Part shown: one piece after another, positions 35,871 through 49,000 of the stretch
How positions within the stretch are numbered: position 1 is the first letter of the stretch
Layout: every line of letters starts with the position of its first letter
From: Adineta vaga
Taxonomy: Eukaryota; Rotifera
Direction: 5' to 3'
Length of the DNA stretch: 64,000 nt
Assembly (NCBI GenBank): GCA_021613535.1
Contig: CP075495.1
Coordinates: 1,612,001 to 1,676,000 of the forward strand
The notes under the pieces: generated by a model
The model's database searches: none
The model's input: the letters and a program-made list of their open reading frames with translations, nothing else
Told to the model about the DNA's origin: nothing
Program-made: the position numbers and the translations under genes

Positions 35871-37951
35871 AGATCTTCTTGTTAGATCAGACTTATTACC
35901 TCGTCTTATATTAGCTGCAATAGAATGTCACACTTTTCAATAATGATTAAATCAATATTTTATATCGTCTTCAAAAATTATAATTTTTTTCTCCAATAAA
36001 GTAAAAAAAAGAACAAAAAGGAACTAAACAATATATTTAAACCATCTATTCACTAATAAGCTATAAGAGCTTACCATATACATTTTTGAGTGTCAAAGTG
36101 GCACTTGTTTTATTGAGTGAACGAAAACTTTGCCATCAACTGTTGGACATAAATGTCGCCAAACGTTCATTGCTACTTCTTCGATCGTACGATTGTCATT
36201 TTCATATTTGTTTTCATTAGATTCAATGAATAAGAATAATCGATTACAAAAACTTTCACGAGGTTTTACTAAAAAAAACAGAAGTGCTGTGAATTATTAT
36301 TTGGAAAACTACCATTAAAATGACTAATTTCGGTGTCTTCAAATAAAAAGTGATCAGCAATGAAACTATAATGGATAAACTATGATACAGTCGTGTTTAT
36401 CAAAAATACTCGAATCCTGAATCATATAGTATATCTTCTTTTCGATTAATGAAATTAGAAGAATATGAGTGCTCGAGATATAATATAATTCTATACAAAA
36501 TACTTTAGTCAATTTAGAGGAAAATCTATGCGTAAAAAATGATGATTCTCTAAGTTAATCAAGTCAGTCTATGTTATATGATTATAACTTACTCATATGT
36601 GTTTCATCTTTTTCCTTTTCGTTCTTTTGAAAATACATTTTTCAAATTCCAAATTTTGTTCATTAAATCTTTGTTTTCTTTCTCAAGTTCTTTATATCAA
36701 ATTGAGTTCTTAATGTCAACGGGACGGCATTGTGAGTTGTTTTATGTTGATGATTAGTTTACCATTGATTTATCAGTTGTAGCAGACATATAAATGTGAG
36801 ATCGATTGATATTAGAACTAAAATATGACAAATCACAAACTATAATAAAAGTTAAGAAAATATTCATACTTCTTGCTACACTGACTTGAACTTGAATTTA
36901 CTTGTCGATTATTTACCGTCTGTGTAGTAAATGTAATTGTACTAAAACGGTTAAATGAAGGTGTAAATAGAAGTATATTATCAAGATATTACCTTTTTGA
37001 AATATAAGGTACTTTTTCTGTATTCAACGCTGTTTGAGACAAAATGTTACTATTATAAAATGAAATAATTAAATGACATTACGTCGTTAGATTTTTGATT
37101 GAATTTTTCTATTCAAAAGATTATTTAAAAATTTATTAGACTTTACTATGCTCTATGAACGCAACACTTTTTCTTATATTCTCTTCGAATTCCACGTAGT
37201 CTTTTTGCACACACTTTCGAAGCCAGACTCTAATATGAACCGTCATACTTTCGTTTGCTAGTGTATTCAAGCTGTTTGTTTAACTATAAATGCCGTTTTT
37301 AGTTTATGATATTTATTTATAATATAATCATAGTAAACTGAAGAGGGTGTCATCTCATCTTGAGGGTGTGGGTGTCTCTCTTCTTAATTCACACCCTAAT
37401 AACTAGGACATTCTAGTTTTTTCATTGAAAAATATTGATTATGATGGAGACTATCGATGTCTCTCGTTAGTTGGTATAATGTTCGAGGAAAGCATTTTAT
37501 CTATTTCGTTTGGATTGTTTTTTTTTATCAACGACCAGATATCTGGGAATTCTTCCATTAAGTTATTTTTTCATTATCATTTTCGAATAAAAAACAAAAT
37601 GTTTGGTACGTAAGAACAGCATCCAGAGAAAATATTTTGATTGTCCGTGACGAACAAATAGTCAAAAAAGAAAAGATACTTAGATCACACTTGTATATTT
37701 ATGGAATATTTTTCTTTTCATTTCATAAATATATCATGAAACGAAATTTCTATTGGAATTTGATATGAAGAAATCTGTTTTCAGTCAAATGAAAAATTCA
37801 GCTTTTCTTTTTTCTTCTAAGAATGTGATTCAAAAATAGATTATGAAACATGTACATAAACGAGTTGGTAACAACGATGTATCTACGCTATCTGATGAAA
37901 CATTTTTTTCTTTTACGTGAAAGAAAATAAATTTTCAAGTATAAAAAGGAA
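35871..37951. other. Intergenic region between duplication copies
   Basis: No intact gene recognised. May hold more remains of the transposon-related sequence on the reverse strand. Includes the telomere-like hairpin at 37362-37397. Confidence 0.4.
37356..37397. repeat. Telomere-like hairpin repeat, copy 2
   Basis: CATCTTGAGGGTGTGGGTGT, then a CT-rich loop and CACACCCT. It shares the 20-mer with 30374-30396 and 44347-44369, and shares the hairpin layout with 29456-29492. Confidence 0.6.
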
Positions 37952-40111
37952 TGAAGAATATTGTATGCCGTATTGATTGTTTCAACGAAAAACCTTGACA
38001 ATGCCATCCAATGGTTATCAACGATACACGCCTGGTGAACGACGAAAACAAAGAAACAAACGAATAATTATAGAATTTGTCGTTTGTGCTGTACTTATTC
38101 TACCAACACTTTTTCCTCCTGCAAATAATTTTGGAAAGTATCTCGCTCAGAAGATTATTTTGGGTAAAGTAACTCTCCAACCGAATTCTGGCGGTTTACA
38201 AACTTGGCTCAATCCACCAGTCGATACAACCAGAAACTATTATCTTTTCAACATAACAAATCCTATTGATATTACTACTGATCCATCTAATACACTCATT
38301 GATGTTCAAGACACTCCTGCTTATAGTTATAAAGTCAAAACAATCAAAAACAATATCCAATGGTTTGATGATAATACTAAACTTTCTTATGAAGTTGAAA
38401 GATTAATTACTCGTGATCCTAAAAATTTCCCAGTATCATCTGCCAATGATTCTGGTGTATTCGTTAATTTACTTCGAGCAATCTTTCGAACACAATTTTT
38501 AAAAAAACCATCAGATAGTTTTTTTGATATCGGTGGATTTGATCCATTTTCTCAAGCTAATCCAATTGATTTATTAGAAGGTTTTACTTCACCTTTATTT
38601 GATACAATTCGAGCCAAAATGGTAGGACCAAATACAAATCTATCGGGCTTTGTTTATCGACAAAATGGTAGTCGATTATACAATATTTCAATTGATACTA
38701 GTAAGACTTGACAATATCTATTCAATGAATAACATGACATTTTCATTTTAGATCTAAATAGAAAAGGTCAAGTATCGACATTTTCAAGTGAACTTGTATC
38801 TTTTGATATAGTATCTCCTAATCATTATCCATTTCCGATTTATGATAGTGTTACATATCCAACAATGCTTTTTGATAAACCAGTATTGAATATTTTTCAT
38901 GCAGATTTTTGTCGTCCAATTCTTCTTCAATATCATCGAACAGTTGAGTTATATGATGGAATATCTGCATTTGAATACCGAGTGAAATTTATCGATATTA
39001 ACAATTGTACAGATCCATCAGATACAACAACGTGTCAAGAAGTTGATAAACTTGATGTATCTAGTTGTATTTCATCATCTCTTCGAGACAATACAATGTT
39101 TCTCTCCAAAGCACATTTTTATGGAAGTACCGAAGAAGTAATAACAAATATGAACATTCGTGGATTCAATGCATCACGTGAAAAACATGATTCGGTCGTT
39201 TATTTTGAACCACATACTGGTTCACCATTGGAAGCTTCATTTCGTATGCAGTTGAATATTGATGCAACAATTGATCCAATGAAAGTAATTGATGGTGAAT
39301 ATAAATGGAAGATGAGAAAAGGTGTCGAACGATTAATACCAATATTTTGGATTGATCAAGTTGTTAAACTCGATAAGAACAAGATTGATGAACTTAAAAA
39401 AGCTGGAACTTTGATGACTTATAGCAAATGGTTTCTCTTTGGATTATCAATTATCGTCTCAATTTCTTTTATTATTATTATGGAATTATGTGCTCGACGA
39501 TTGGATCGAAAAAAACAAAATGCACATAAAGGTTATGTCAAAGCTGATACATTAGTCTATCATTAATACTTTTCAGTCTTTACTACAACAGTTATTTAGT
39601 TATTAGTTTTTGTTTTTTATTCAAAGAAACAAAAATATACAGTGTTATACACACTTTTTTTTGTCATACGAATTGATGTTGTCTTTTTCTTCATGAAATA
39701 AATATTATCATTATATGTCTTATGCTCAAATACGATATAAATTTTTCATTACACATCAAATCAAATATGTACAATATCGATGAGGAGATAATCAATTTTC
39801 TATTTAGCAAATAAAGTTATTAGATGTAAGAGATATTTCTTCAGAATGAAATAGAACGAGAATTGTCGAATAAGTGCAAATGTAATTCTTTATCTTTTCA
39901 TTTACAATGTGAGTTTTTTTCTTTGTCTAATCAAAAGCAACTGGCGAAAGAAGAGAGGAAGAAAGAAATATTTTTCAATTCTCTACAATGATAAGCAATG
40001 TCGTGTCTTTAGATATAATCGCTTGAAATTTACCACAAACCATGATGTATTATCAAAACTATCAGTGTCTAATACATTCGTTCTTTTTTCTCTTCTTCTT
40101 CGTTCTATATA
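37952..40111 (+). repeat. Segmental duplication, copy B (CD36 gene 2 unit)
   Basis: Counterpart of 29862-34229 without the transposon. Its junction at 37995-38003 (CCTTGACAATG) preserves the near-empty insertion site. Confidence 0.85.
38001..39566 (+). CDS. CD36-family scavenger receptor, gene 2
   Basis: Exons 38001-38700 and 38752-39566 give 504 residues. It differs from gene 1 at only a modest number of positions (for example GGLQ for EGLK, NLSG for AKSG, and a C-terminal KADTLVYH for DTAAALLY). The same two membrane segments and glycosylated loop are present, and the 51-bp intron is base-for-base the same. The 5' flank is continuous here, so this copy probably keeps the ancestral promoter. 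An in-frame leader without ATG runs upstream (from 37977), but the ATG at 38001 matches gene 1 and is preferred. Confidence 0.92.
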
Positions 40112-40180
40112 CGAAGAGCAAATAATCATCATCATATATTTAATAAAGAGAACGAGAACTTTGATATTACATAGTACAAA

Positions 40181-41731
40181 ATGAAGACAGCGTCGGCTAC
40201 TCAACAAAATAAAAAATTTACCAAAAGAATTCTTATAGAAGTAATCATTGCTATAGTTATTCTTGCTCCTACAATTTATTTATGTGTCAATCTGAAACAA
40301 ATTATTATTAATCGAGTTTTAAAAGTTGTCGAATTAAAACCAAATAGTGAAGGTTATCAAACATGGCTTAGTCCACCAACTACAATAACACGTGGTTATC
40401 ATCTATTTAATATTACTAATCCAATAGAAATTGCTACAGATCCATCACCAACAACAATACGATTGAAAGAAACACGAGCATATCATTATCATTTAGATGC
40501 AACAAAACAACATGTTCATTGGTCGAATGATAATAAAGCATTGAGTTATTCAATCTATCGAGTATTTACTCGTCATTCAACAAAATTTGAACCATCTGCT
40601 GTGAATGATACAGGTATATATGTTGATCTAATTCGTGCAATTTTTCGAACACAATTTGGTAAAAAACCAGCACAAACATTCTTTGATATGGGTGGTATGA
40701 ATGTATTTAATTATGGAAATTCTATTCAACAATTAGAAGGTTTTACAACTGAATTATTTAATACGGTTCGAGAAAAAATGACGGGACCAAATACAGCAAA
40801 ATCAGGTTTTATCTATCGATATAATGGTAGTCGATCATATAATTATACAATTAGATCGGGTATGAAATAAAACTTGAAAGTTTATAATTTAATCCAGATG
40901 AATATTTTCAATTTAGGTTTAATGGAAAAAGGTCAAGTACTTTCATTTGCCAGTGAAAATGTTCCATTTACAATTCCATCACCTGATACTTATCCAGTTA
41001 CAATTTATGATGGTCTTACATTCGTTCCTATGCTTTTTGATAAACCTTATATGCATATTTTTCAAGCAGATTTTTGTCGTCCAATTACTGTCAAATTTAA
41101 TCGAATTCTTTCCATGTTCGGAGGTATTGATGTTCATGAATATGTTATTAAATTTATTGATCTTCAACAATGTACAAATGTAAGTGATATTAATACATGT
41201 CCAGAACTTGATAAAATTGATGTATCTCAATGTATCTCAGCTACATTACCAGAAAATACTGTCTTTTTATCTAAACCACATTTCTATGGAAGTAAAAATG
41301 AAACTATGGAAGAAATGAATATTGATGGATTTACACCTACACGTGATGAACATGAAGCATTGATCTATTTTGAACCATATTCTGGTACACCACTTCGAGC
41401 ACATCATCGTGTTCAACTGAATATTGATGCAACTATTGATCCAATGCGACAATCAGAATATGGATCTGATCTTGAACCAACAAAACAACGAGGAGTAAAA
41501 CGATTGATACCATTAGTATGGATCGATCAAGAAGTTAATGTTGATGATGCAACAATTGGTAAATTAAGATTCGTTCATCTTGCTCTTCGTTATGGAAAAA
41601 TAGTTCTTCTGATAGCAGCTATCGTATTAATTATTCTTATCATTGGTATTTTGGAATATTTTGCAAGGCGAGTTGCTAGGAATGAACGAAGTCAACGAGC
41701 TGGTAATCCAAAAGATAATCGATTGATGTAA
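40181..41731 (+). CDS. CD36-family scavenger receptor, gene 3
   Basis: Exons 40181-40859 and 40917-41731 give 497 residues, with the intron in the same place as in genes 1 and 2. N-terminal TM (ILIEVIIAIVILAPTIYL), loop motifs FNITNP, DFCRP, QLNIDATIDPM and C-terminal TM (IVLLIAAIVLIILIIGILEY) followed by a basic tail define a CD36-family receptor. The protein is clearly more diverged from genes 1 and 2 than they are from each other, so it is an older tandem paralogue. Its 5' region overlaps the end of duplication unit B. Confidence 0.92.
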
Positions 41732-42292
41732 TAATTATTTTATTTACAAACGAAAAGAACTTTCAATACTGAATAACTTTTTAGCTAAGTTTCTTTTTTT
41801 TCTTGTTAAAATGTTTTTAATTTGACCTATGTCTCTTTTTCATATTATGATTTGTCTTCTTCATATTAACATTACTTTTTTTTGTTCAATCTGACCGTTA
41901 ATATCTGTACGTTCAATTTCAGAATCATTAGTGAAATGAATTCTTATTTTTAGACTGAAAATGTAAGATAAGTTCGACTTTAGTCTACCATAGAATCTCG
42001 ATTATTCTCTGAGTTATCTTATACAAGTACTGTATGACTTCGAAACATGACTTTTGACTTTTACTGTTGATAATTGAAAGACACATAAATCTGACACTTA
42101 TCTCTATTAGAAAAATTCGCTGGAACAGTACTTTTTGACATAGAAGCGTTCTATACAAAAGTACCCTTTCATGTTGATTAAGTTTTTAAAACTAAATGAA
42201 AGAAGTCTGTTTATGATATTTGTAAAGATTTTATTTCATTTACTTAGTTTTTTCTTCTCTCTATCAACATACATTTGAATACAAGTAAAACG
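41732..42292. other. Intergenic region
   Basis: AT-rich, nothing recognised. Presumed terminator of CD36 gene 3 and promoter of the receptor gene. Confidence 0.5.
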
Positions 42293-43274
42293 ATGACATC
42301 CATATTGCCACTCATTCAAACTGCCATGATGCGTTATGGAATGACAACATATTTAGCTCTTGGTAATATCGGTAATGTTCTTGCCCTATTACTTTTTTCA
42401 AGTAAAAATCATCGACATAATCCATGTTCTTTATATCTGGGAGTTGGATCTCTAATCAATATTATCGGTATTAATTTAGGAATTGTGCCACTTATTTACG
42501 CACTTGATCATGCCGATCCTTTACCACTGTCATTGACATTATGTAAAGGACGACAATATTCACTTCATGCTATTCTCATGATTAATCGAACATTAATTGT
42601 TTTTGCATGTTTTGATCGATTTGCTGTTTCTAACGGTCGACCATCAATACGTCAATGGAGTAACATTAAACTTGCTCGATATTTTACTATTGCTGTGATT
42701 TTATTTTGGTTCATTTTTTGTATTCATATTCTTATTTATCAAGATATTCAAAATGGTTCATGTGGTATGTTTGGTACATATAGTTTCATATTTACAATCT
42801 ATTCAATTTTTATTATTGGTCTTATTCCACCATTACTTATGATTATATTTGGAATATTAACTATTCGTAATTTAAAACAAGTAAGAATATATGAATAAAT
42901 ATTTCACAAAAAAACTTCTTCTATTTATTTAGATTCATGTACAACAAGTTCATCTACATCAACGTGATCGACAATTATTTATTATTTTAATGGCTGAAGT
43001 AATCGTATATTTAACATGTACAGCTTTAAATCCTGTAAGTATTGCATATACAACTTTAACAAGTAATATTTCAAACAAAAGTATTGAACGTATTCAAATT
43101 GAATCATTCATTAGTTTTTTCATTCGAAATTTTCTTATTTACATCTTTCATACAACACCATTTTATATTTATTTTATTTCATCAAATTCTTTTCGAAAAG
43201 AATGTAAAAAATTCTTTTTTCATCAGTACAAACAACGAATTCTACCAAATAGAATTTTACATACTAATTATTAA
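42293..43274 (+). CDS. Rhodopsin-like seven-transmembrane receptor
   Basis: Exons 42293-42880 and 42933-43274 give 309 residues, almost all hydrophobic helices. TM1 contains LGNIGNVLALLLF with the class A Asn. A Cys before TM3 (TLCKGRQYS) could pair with the loop-2 Cys (NGSCGMF). TM3 ends in FDRF, a variant of the DRY switch. The last helix ends TPFYIYFISS in place of NPxxY, followed by FRKECKKFF as helix 8. It should couple to G proteins at the plasma membrane. The ligand is unknown, and no closer assignment is possible from sequence alone. N- and C-termini are very short. The ATG at 42293 is used because no ATG lies further upstream in frame. Confidence 0.82.
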
Positions 43275-43749
43275 CAAAACAAATATTCTTATCAATTTGA
43301 ATTCAATAAATTTCTATATCGTTGATCATAGTGAAGAATTTTCTTAACTCGACATCAAAATAAATAAATAAATAGATGTGTTGAAAACAAACAATATATT
43401 GAAACAATAACCAGCTCATCTTATTTAACAGATAAGTGACGGAAAAAAATATATATAATCAACGAATTGAATTTCAAAAGTAGTGCCATCTCACGCAGTG
43501 TAGACAATCATTATATATGAGGATAGAGAAGAAAGTATTCATTTGAGAGATATTGTACGCCGCAAATTCAGTATCTCGTTTTATGTTATTTACAATTTTG
43601 ATTAGATTATCAAACAATTAGAACTTACTTGATCGAAAATTATCACTGATGATGAATAAACCAAACCATCATTTTTTACATATCCTATTTATGCATTAGC
43701 TGATGAATATTATACATTTTCTTCGAACTGTTTCTCTATAACTTTTTTC

Positions 43750-44010
43750 AATGGTCATTACAGATTATTATCATGTCTTACTTAATGCCCTTTTCGTTAT
43801 ACCACCTATGCTCATACATATGTTGATGAAGCAAAGAAACATACAAAACTTTCAATTAATACTATTTCATTGAAAATCTTCGTTGCACCTTCAGCTTTGC
43901 CAATGGTTTATCCAACCGCAACTGTTGAAGGTTGATCTAATGAGTGAAGCTAAAATCGATATTCATAAATGTTTCGTAAATGGTGCACATTCTGTTTAAT
44001 TGGATATTAT
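43750..44010 (+). pseudogene. Possible degenerate coding relic
   Basis: Codon-like sequence without a full frame: AHTYVDEAKKHTKLSINTIS followed by LKIFVAPSALPMVYPTATVE, then a stop and a frame change, then MSEAKIDIHKCFVNGAHSV. I do not recognise the family. The pieces in different frames suggest an old gene that has decayed. Confidence 0.25.
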
Positions 44011-44346
44011 TGAAGTCGGATTTTCTTCAAATAATTGATTCAACTGAACTTTTTCTATAATTATCATCAAAACTTGATCGCCATCGAATTCTATCATGTA
44101 TTCGAGATTTAATGCAATCATAACATTGAAATATTAGAAGAAATATGTCAACAACAACTGATTGTGACTTTTCTCCATCTGATATTGATCAATGCAACAG
44201 CAAGGTACGAAATTACCTGAAGCAAAACTGAATGCAATGAGAATTTTCAATATCTATATCACGTCTTAGTTTGCATGTAGTTCGTTCATTTTTGTCAATA
44301 TTGTCTTAATAAATAAGCGATAGATCTTTACATAGGTCAGATCATT

Positions 44347-44369
44347 TTCCATCTTGAGGGTGTGGGTGT
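44347..44369 (+). repeat. Dispersed telomere-like motif, copy
   Basis: CATCTTGAGGGTGTGGGTGT plus flanking bases, identical over 23 bp to the reverse strand of 30374-30396. Confidence 0.65.
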
Positions 44370-45596
44370 TAAACAATATACACTTCGAAACACATAATTA
44401 TCGAGAAAAAAAAGAAAGGAGAGTGAATAAAATGGATGCAGATGTGAACTAAGTTGACACGTTCACATGCACAAATGAATGAGATGAAGATGAATAGATT
44501 AGTCATCAGAGATTTATAAATACAAAGAAAAACATCAGACATCCTAATCAATGATAGTCTTTTTGTTCATCTTCTTTTTTTTTTTCAAGAGAAAATGTTT
44601 GTTACGAAACAATATCTCAATCAGAAGACTGTCACGTCTGTTGCACAACATCGAAAAAAAGATAATCAGTTTATGCAAATGAGAATTATTCTTGACTTGA
44701 GCAAAAAAACGACTTCGCTTCGTTTAATCAAAAAACTACGAGTTAATTCAGTTAAATAAAAGAAAATTTCCGTTTCGATCGGAGAGAAAAAGAAGCCATC
44801 TGGAGAGATGTACATGACCTTGAATAAATCTCAATTAGTCTAATTAGAACAAAACTGCTTTTCTCAGTTGAGATTATTTCTACCGCATGTTTGTTGTCAT
44901 TAGATTTTCTATATTGACTGAAGCGTTAATCGTTAGGGAACAATCGATCTTTGCACGTCTTCTTCTTCTTCTCCTCCAGAACACTGTTGAATGCTTGAGA
45001 CAAGCTTAAAAGAATAGATGATCTGAATAACATTAGGAAAATGTTGTACAAAACAAACAACTGTTGTTCTATGATGAGATAAATCTCTATCGACCACATG
45101 TGTTCCTATATTTACCAGTTGGATTCTTAATTGGCCATTAAATAAAACATAGGAGATTTATTTAATTAGTTTAAAATGCATTTATCAAGGCTATTGAGTT
45201 TGCATGAAACTTAATCTAGCTACTCGCCTTTTTTTTTGATTAACTAGGCAACAGCTTATTTGTCAAGATATAGTATTAAACTACTTAACTGAAGTATGAT
45301 TGCCTTTTACGTAGATTGACATACTTAACTTACCTTATATATAGAAATTTACCTCAATTGTCTATCCATGGATTTTTAGTCAACTAGAAAATTGAATTTT
45401 AAATCCATTAATTCATCGAGTAAAATAGCATAAAGAGAAAGCAAAAGACGAGAAAATCTATGTAAAGTTAAATTTAACTTCAGATTTATTATTTCTTTTT
45501 CTTTTCTTTTTATTTTACATTGATTGAGCAATCTAATAGTTTTGAAAAATATTGATTATAACAAATAAAGAACGAGAAAATCGTTTCGGTTTTATC

Positions 45597-46082
45597 TTAT
45601 ACAATATGTAATGGAAATGTTGTTATTTGAGATTCTGAATGAATATCATTAGAATCTGTTGTTAACAAAGGTTCCATATCACCTTTACTTATTCGATTAA
45701 TTAATAATTGTTTCCATACTAACGATCGTTTCGTTCGTTCAATTTCTTCATCTGTATCACCAAAATGAAAATTTTCAATTTCAGTTCGTCTTTGTTTATA
45801 TAAACTTAATGATAAAAGAATTAATGTTAAGATTGAATAAACAATTAAAATTAAAAGTATATAAGAAAATGGACTGGAGAAAGAAAATACTGATGTATAG
45901 GAGAACACATCTGTAGTTGTTAAATTTAATGTTTGATTATTCGAATTCAATATATAATCATCATAAAATGTACGATTACTTGAATCCATATTCCATTCTT
46001 CATCTTCATATGGTAATGGAAAACTATCAGCATAATAATATAGATCATCTCCACGAGTAATTAATGTTGAATTTATAATCAT
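45597..46082 (-). CDS. Single-pass (type I) membrane protein, unknown
   Basis: Single-exon frame of 161 residues. The N-terminal half is acidic with several N-glycosylation sites (NST, NRT, NQT, NLT). One strong membrane helix (FSYILLILIVYSILTLILLS) is followed by a basic stop-transfer (LYKQRRTEIE) and a cytosolic tail (EEIERTKRSLVWKQLLINRI). There is no cleaved signal peptide, so the protein would be type III/I with its N-terminus outside. Size and layout resemble small accessory channel subunits of the KCNE kind, but the sequence match is too weak to name it. It stands alone in a gene-poor region. Confidence 0.55.
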   Translation of the reverse strand: MIINSTLITRGDDLYYYADSFPLPYEDEEWNMDSSNRTFYDDYILNSNNQTLNLTTTDVFSYTSVFSFSSPFSYILLILIVYSILTLILLSLSLYKQRRTEIENFHFGDTDEEIERTKRSLVWKQLLINRISKGDMEPLLTTDSNDIHSESQITTFPLHIV

Positions 46083-49000
46083 ATTTACTTATTTTGTTAA
46101 GTATAGATTTCTAAAAATGAAAAAAACACAAATGATTGACGAATAGAATCTACAAAGTAATCAAATGAAATAAGCAAATATGTAATGAAAAAGAGAGAGA
46201 GAGGGACCTTGTATTTCTATGTATCAACGTTTTTTTTTTGTACATTAGTAAGACTTCAACTATTGATCTTGCATATTTATGTATTATATTGAAAATCGTA
46301 TATAACCTGAATGATTGATATTCATCTTGTTCTCTTGAGATTTCTTTTTTTTTTCATCAAGAGAATGTAATGTGTGTCGTTCTTTATTTTTTTATGATAA
46401 TTGAACAAAACTTCTCAATAAGTTATATTACCTATTAAGAAAAAGGAAAAGAATGTCAATCAGCCTGCCTATCCGTACGATAAGTGGTGATAGGTTGAGG
46501 AAAAAGAAAGAATTAGAACGGAAATGAACTGTCAAGCGAAGAGAAGGAAATCGAGAGAATGAAGAGTAAAGAACAGTTTTGTTCATGATGAATGTTACCT
46601 ATCCAACTCAATAATCTATTCTTTTTATGATTGAATACATATTGTTACATATATCATTAGAAATGCATAAGGAAATTTCTTCTCCTCTTTCTCTCTCTCT
46701 CTCTCTAAATATATATTTAAGAAACATATTTGTTGAATAATAGTCGTCGTCGTCGTACTGAGAAAAAGAATTTCTTCTCTAATTCAGACCAAAACAGAGT
46801 ATACTCAAGAGGATTAGAATGACAAATGAGCAAAACCTCATTTAGTTCATCGTTTTTCTTTTTCTACTTACCAAATCAAGCAATTAGAAAATAAGTTATT
46901 ACTACCATTATCATTGGTCTAGTATAATTCTTTAAATGATCAAGACGACAATCTTCAATGATTGCTGAATATTATTTAACAATAGTCTCAATAATATTCA
47001 CATTCACTCCTATACTCTACCACTTATTCATTCGCTCGTCTTTGCTTGCTTATAGAGAAAGAAAATTGTTTCCTCTTTGCATATGTGTGAGCAGAATCGA
47101 AAGAAGAAGACGAGAGTGTTAAATCCGCATACTGATTGAGACGACGATGACAGGCAACTGAAGAAAGAGCTCTTTCTCTCTCTACACACTAATATATATC
47201 ATCTATTTTCTCTTCTTCTTCTTCTTTTGCTTTTCTCCATATTTCTGTCTGCACATTGCTTATCGGCGATCATCATCGAGTACCATCTGCTACTCTTAAC
47301 TAGACATTCTTTCTCGTATTTCGGTCTACATCTCCATAGATAGTGAAGTGATAGGAAAAAAGAAATAGAAGAAGTAGTAGCAAAAGCAGAAATCGAATTT
47401 CGATATACATATATATATGATTTCTTACTATTTGTTACATCATCAATAATATTATCATCTCAAAAGCAAAACAGTCTTTCACTTGATCATTCTTTTTTTT
47501 TTCATTTTTTATTATAGCTGCAAGCCAAACATGTAAAACAAATTAGAGTATAGAAGCGACAATTATCGAGATGTTCATTAGGAGAAAAAAAAGCAAAGTT
47601 ATGTGACATAGTTTTTCCATTAATGATAAAATGCAAAGAAGAAGGAAAAAACTGACGACTAACTCACGCATCTAATTGTTGATGAATAAAAGTTTTTCAT
47701 TTTAAGTGCGATTTGCTTTTTTTGGAAAGAATAATTGTCATCAGCTGACGTAAATCTCATTAAAGATTAATTGAAATAAAATAGTTTGTCACGAATTGCT
47801 CTTTATCAAATAAAATGACAGATAATTATGAGAATTAAATCTTTTTTCTTCTTGTTAACCAATGAGATCTGATAAACTATAGCGATGCGAATGTAGAAGT
47901 TAATTAATATCGATTTAATCAAGTACCTTGTAGAAAATTATGAATATAACAAAAAAAAAGAAAAGAAAGGGAAAAGTCATAATTCATTGATAGAGAGATT
48001 TTTATGTATAGGTCATTTTTGAAGTACATTTTGAATAATTGATTATGTCTGTTGGATAGAATGAAAGGTTTAAGTAAAGAATTAGTTATACTTGATTATT
48101 CGCTTCTTTTTTTATTCCTAATTTAGAAAATGTCAATTCATGCTTTGATAAACATCTGAAAGACATTAATAAAAAAAAAGTTCTTGTACTAAATGTGTTG
48201 TAAAATCATCGTTCACCTATTAGTCTACTATTCACTGTATATTTCATTAACTAATAGAACATTTTGTCTCGAAACAACGGACAAGAAAAAATGTATGCCG
48301 ATATACACATGACGTTAGATAAAATATTCATATACGCTATTCTGATCTTTCTCATTCGTCGTCTATCGTTAATAATCGTCTTATTTACTTCAAAGAAGTT
48401 TCTGCTCGTTGAATTACCATAAAGAATAACTAATAATTGCAAATATTATACAAATTATCGAGATTTGTTTATTTGTTTAGAAGACGACGTTTAAACTCGA
48501 TGATGTCTTGAGTAAATAAAACTAATGAATAATCTCTTTAAAAAAAAACCATCTTCTACCAACATCATTGAGTTAATTATTTCTTCGAGGAGGTGGCAAT
48601 AACGACGGGTGGGTATTGACTGATAAATATTCATAACATGAAGCACTCTAAATTAAATGGTTTATGAAATAAAAAATATTCGGTTTTGAACATATTGTTT
48701 ACATGAGCTGATTCATTTGAATGGAAATCATGAAACTTGAGCTACAGTTTAGATTTTCTTTTATCTATATACGATTATACTTCACATAATATAGTTTTAT
48801 TTTGTTTACCATTGATTATAATTCAAAGTTATATTTCTTAGTAACAAAGTTTGAATCTTTATCCATGAAAAATAATGACTAGAATCGTCATTTATATTTG
48901 GTGTTGAATTAGACAGCTATACTCAAAATATTTACTAAATATAAATCGAAAGTACGAAACAGATGTTATATCTATTGAATTTATAGACGTCACTAAGATA

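Larger units (their letters stand above)
43275..45596. other. Gene-poor region
   Basis: No intact gene. Contains a possible coding relic at about 43750-44010 and the telomere-like motif at 44347-44369. The rest is AT-rich. Confidence 0.45.
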
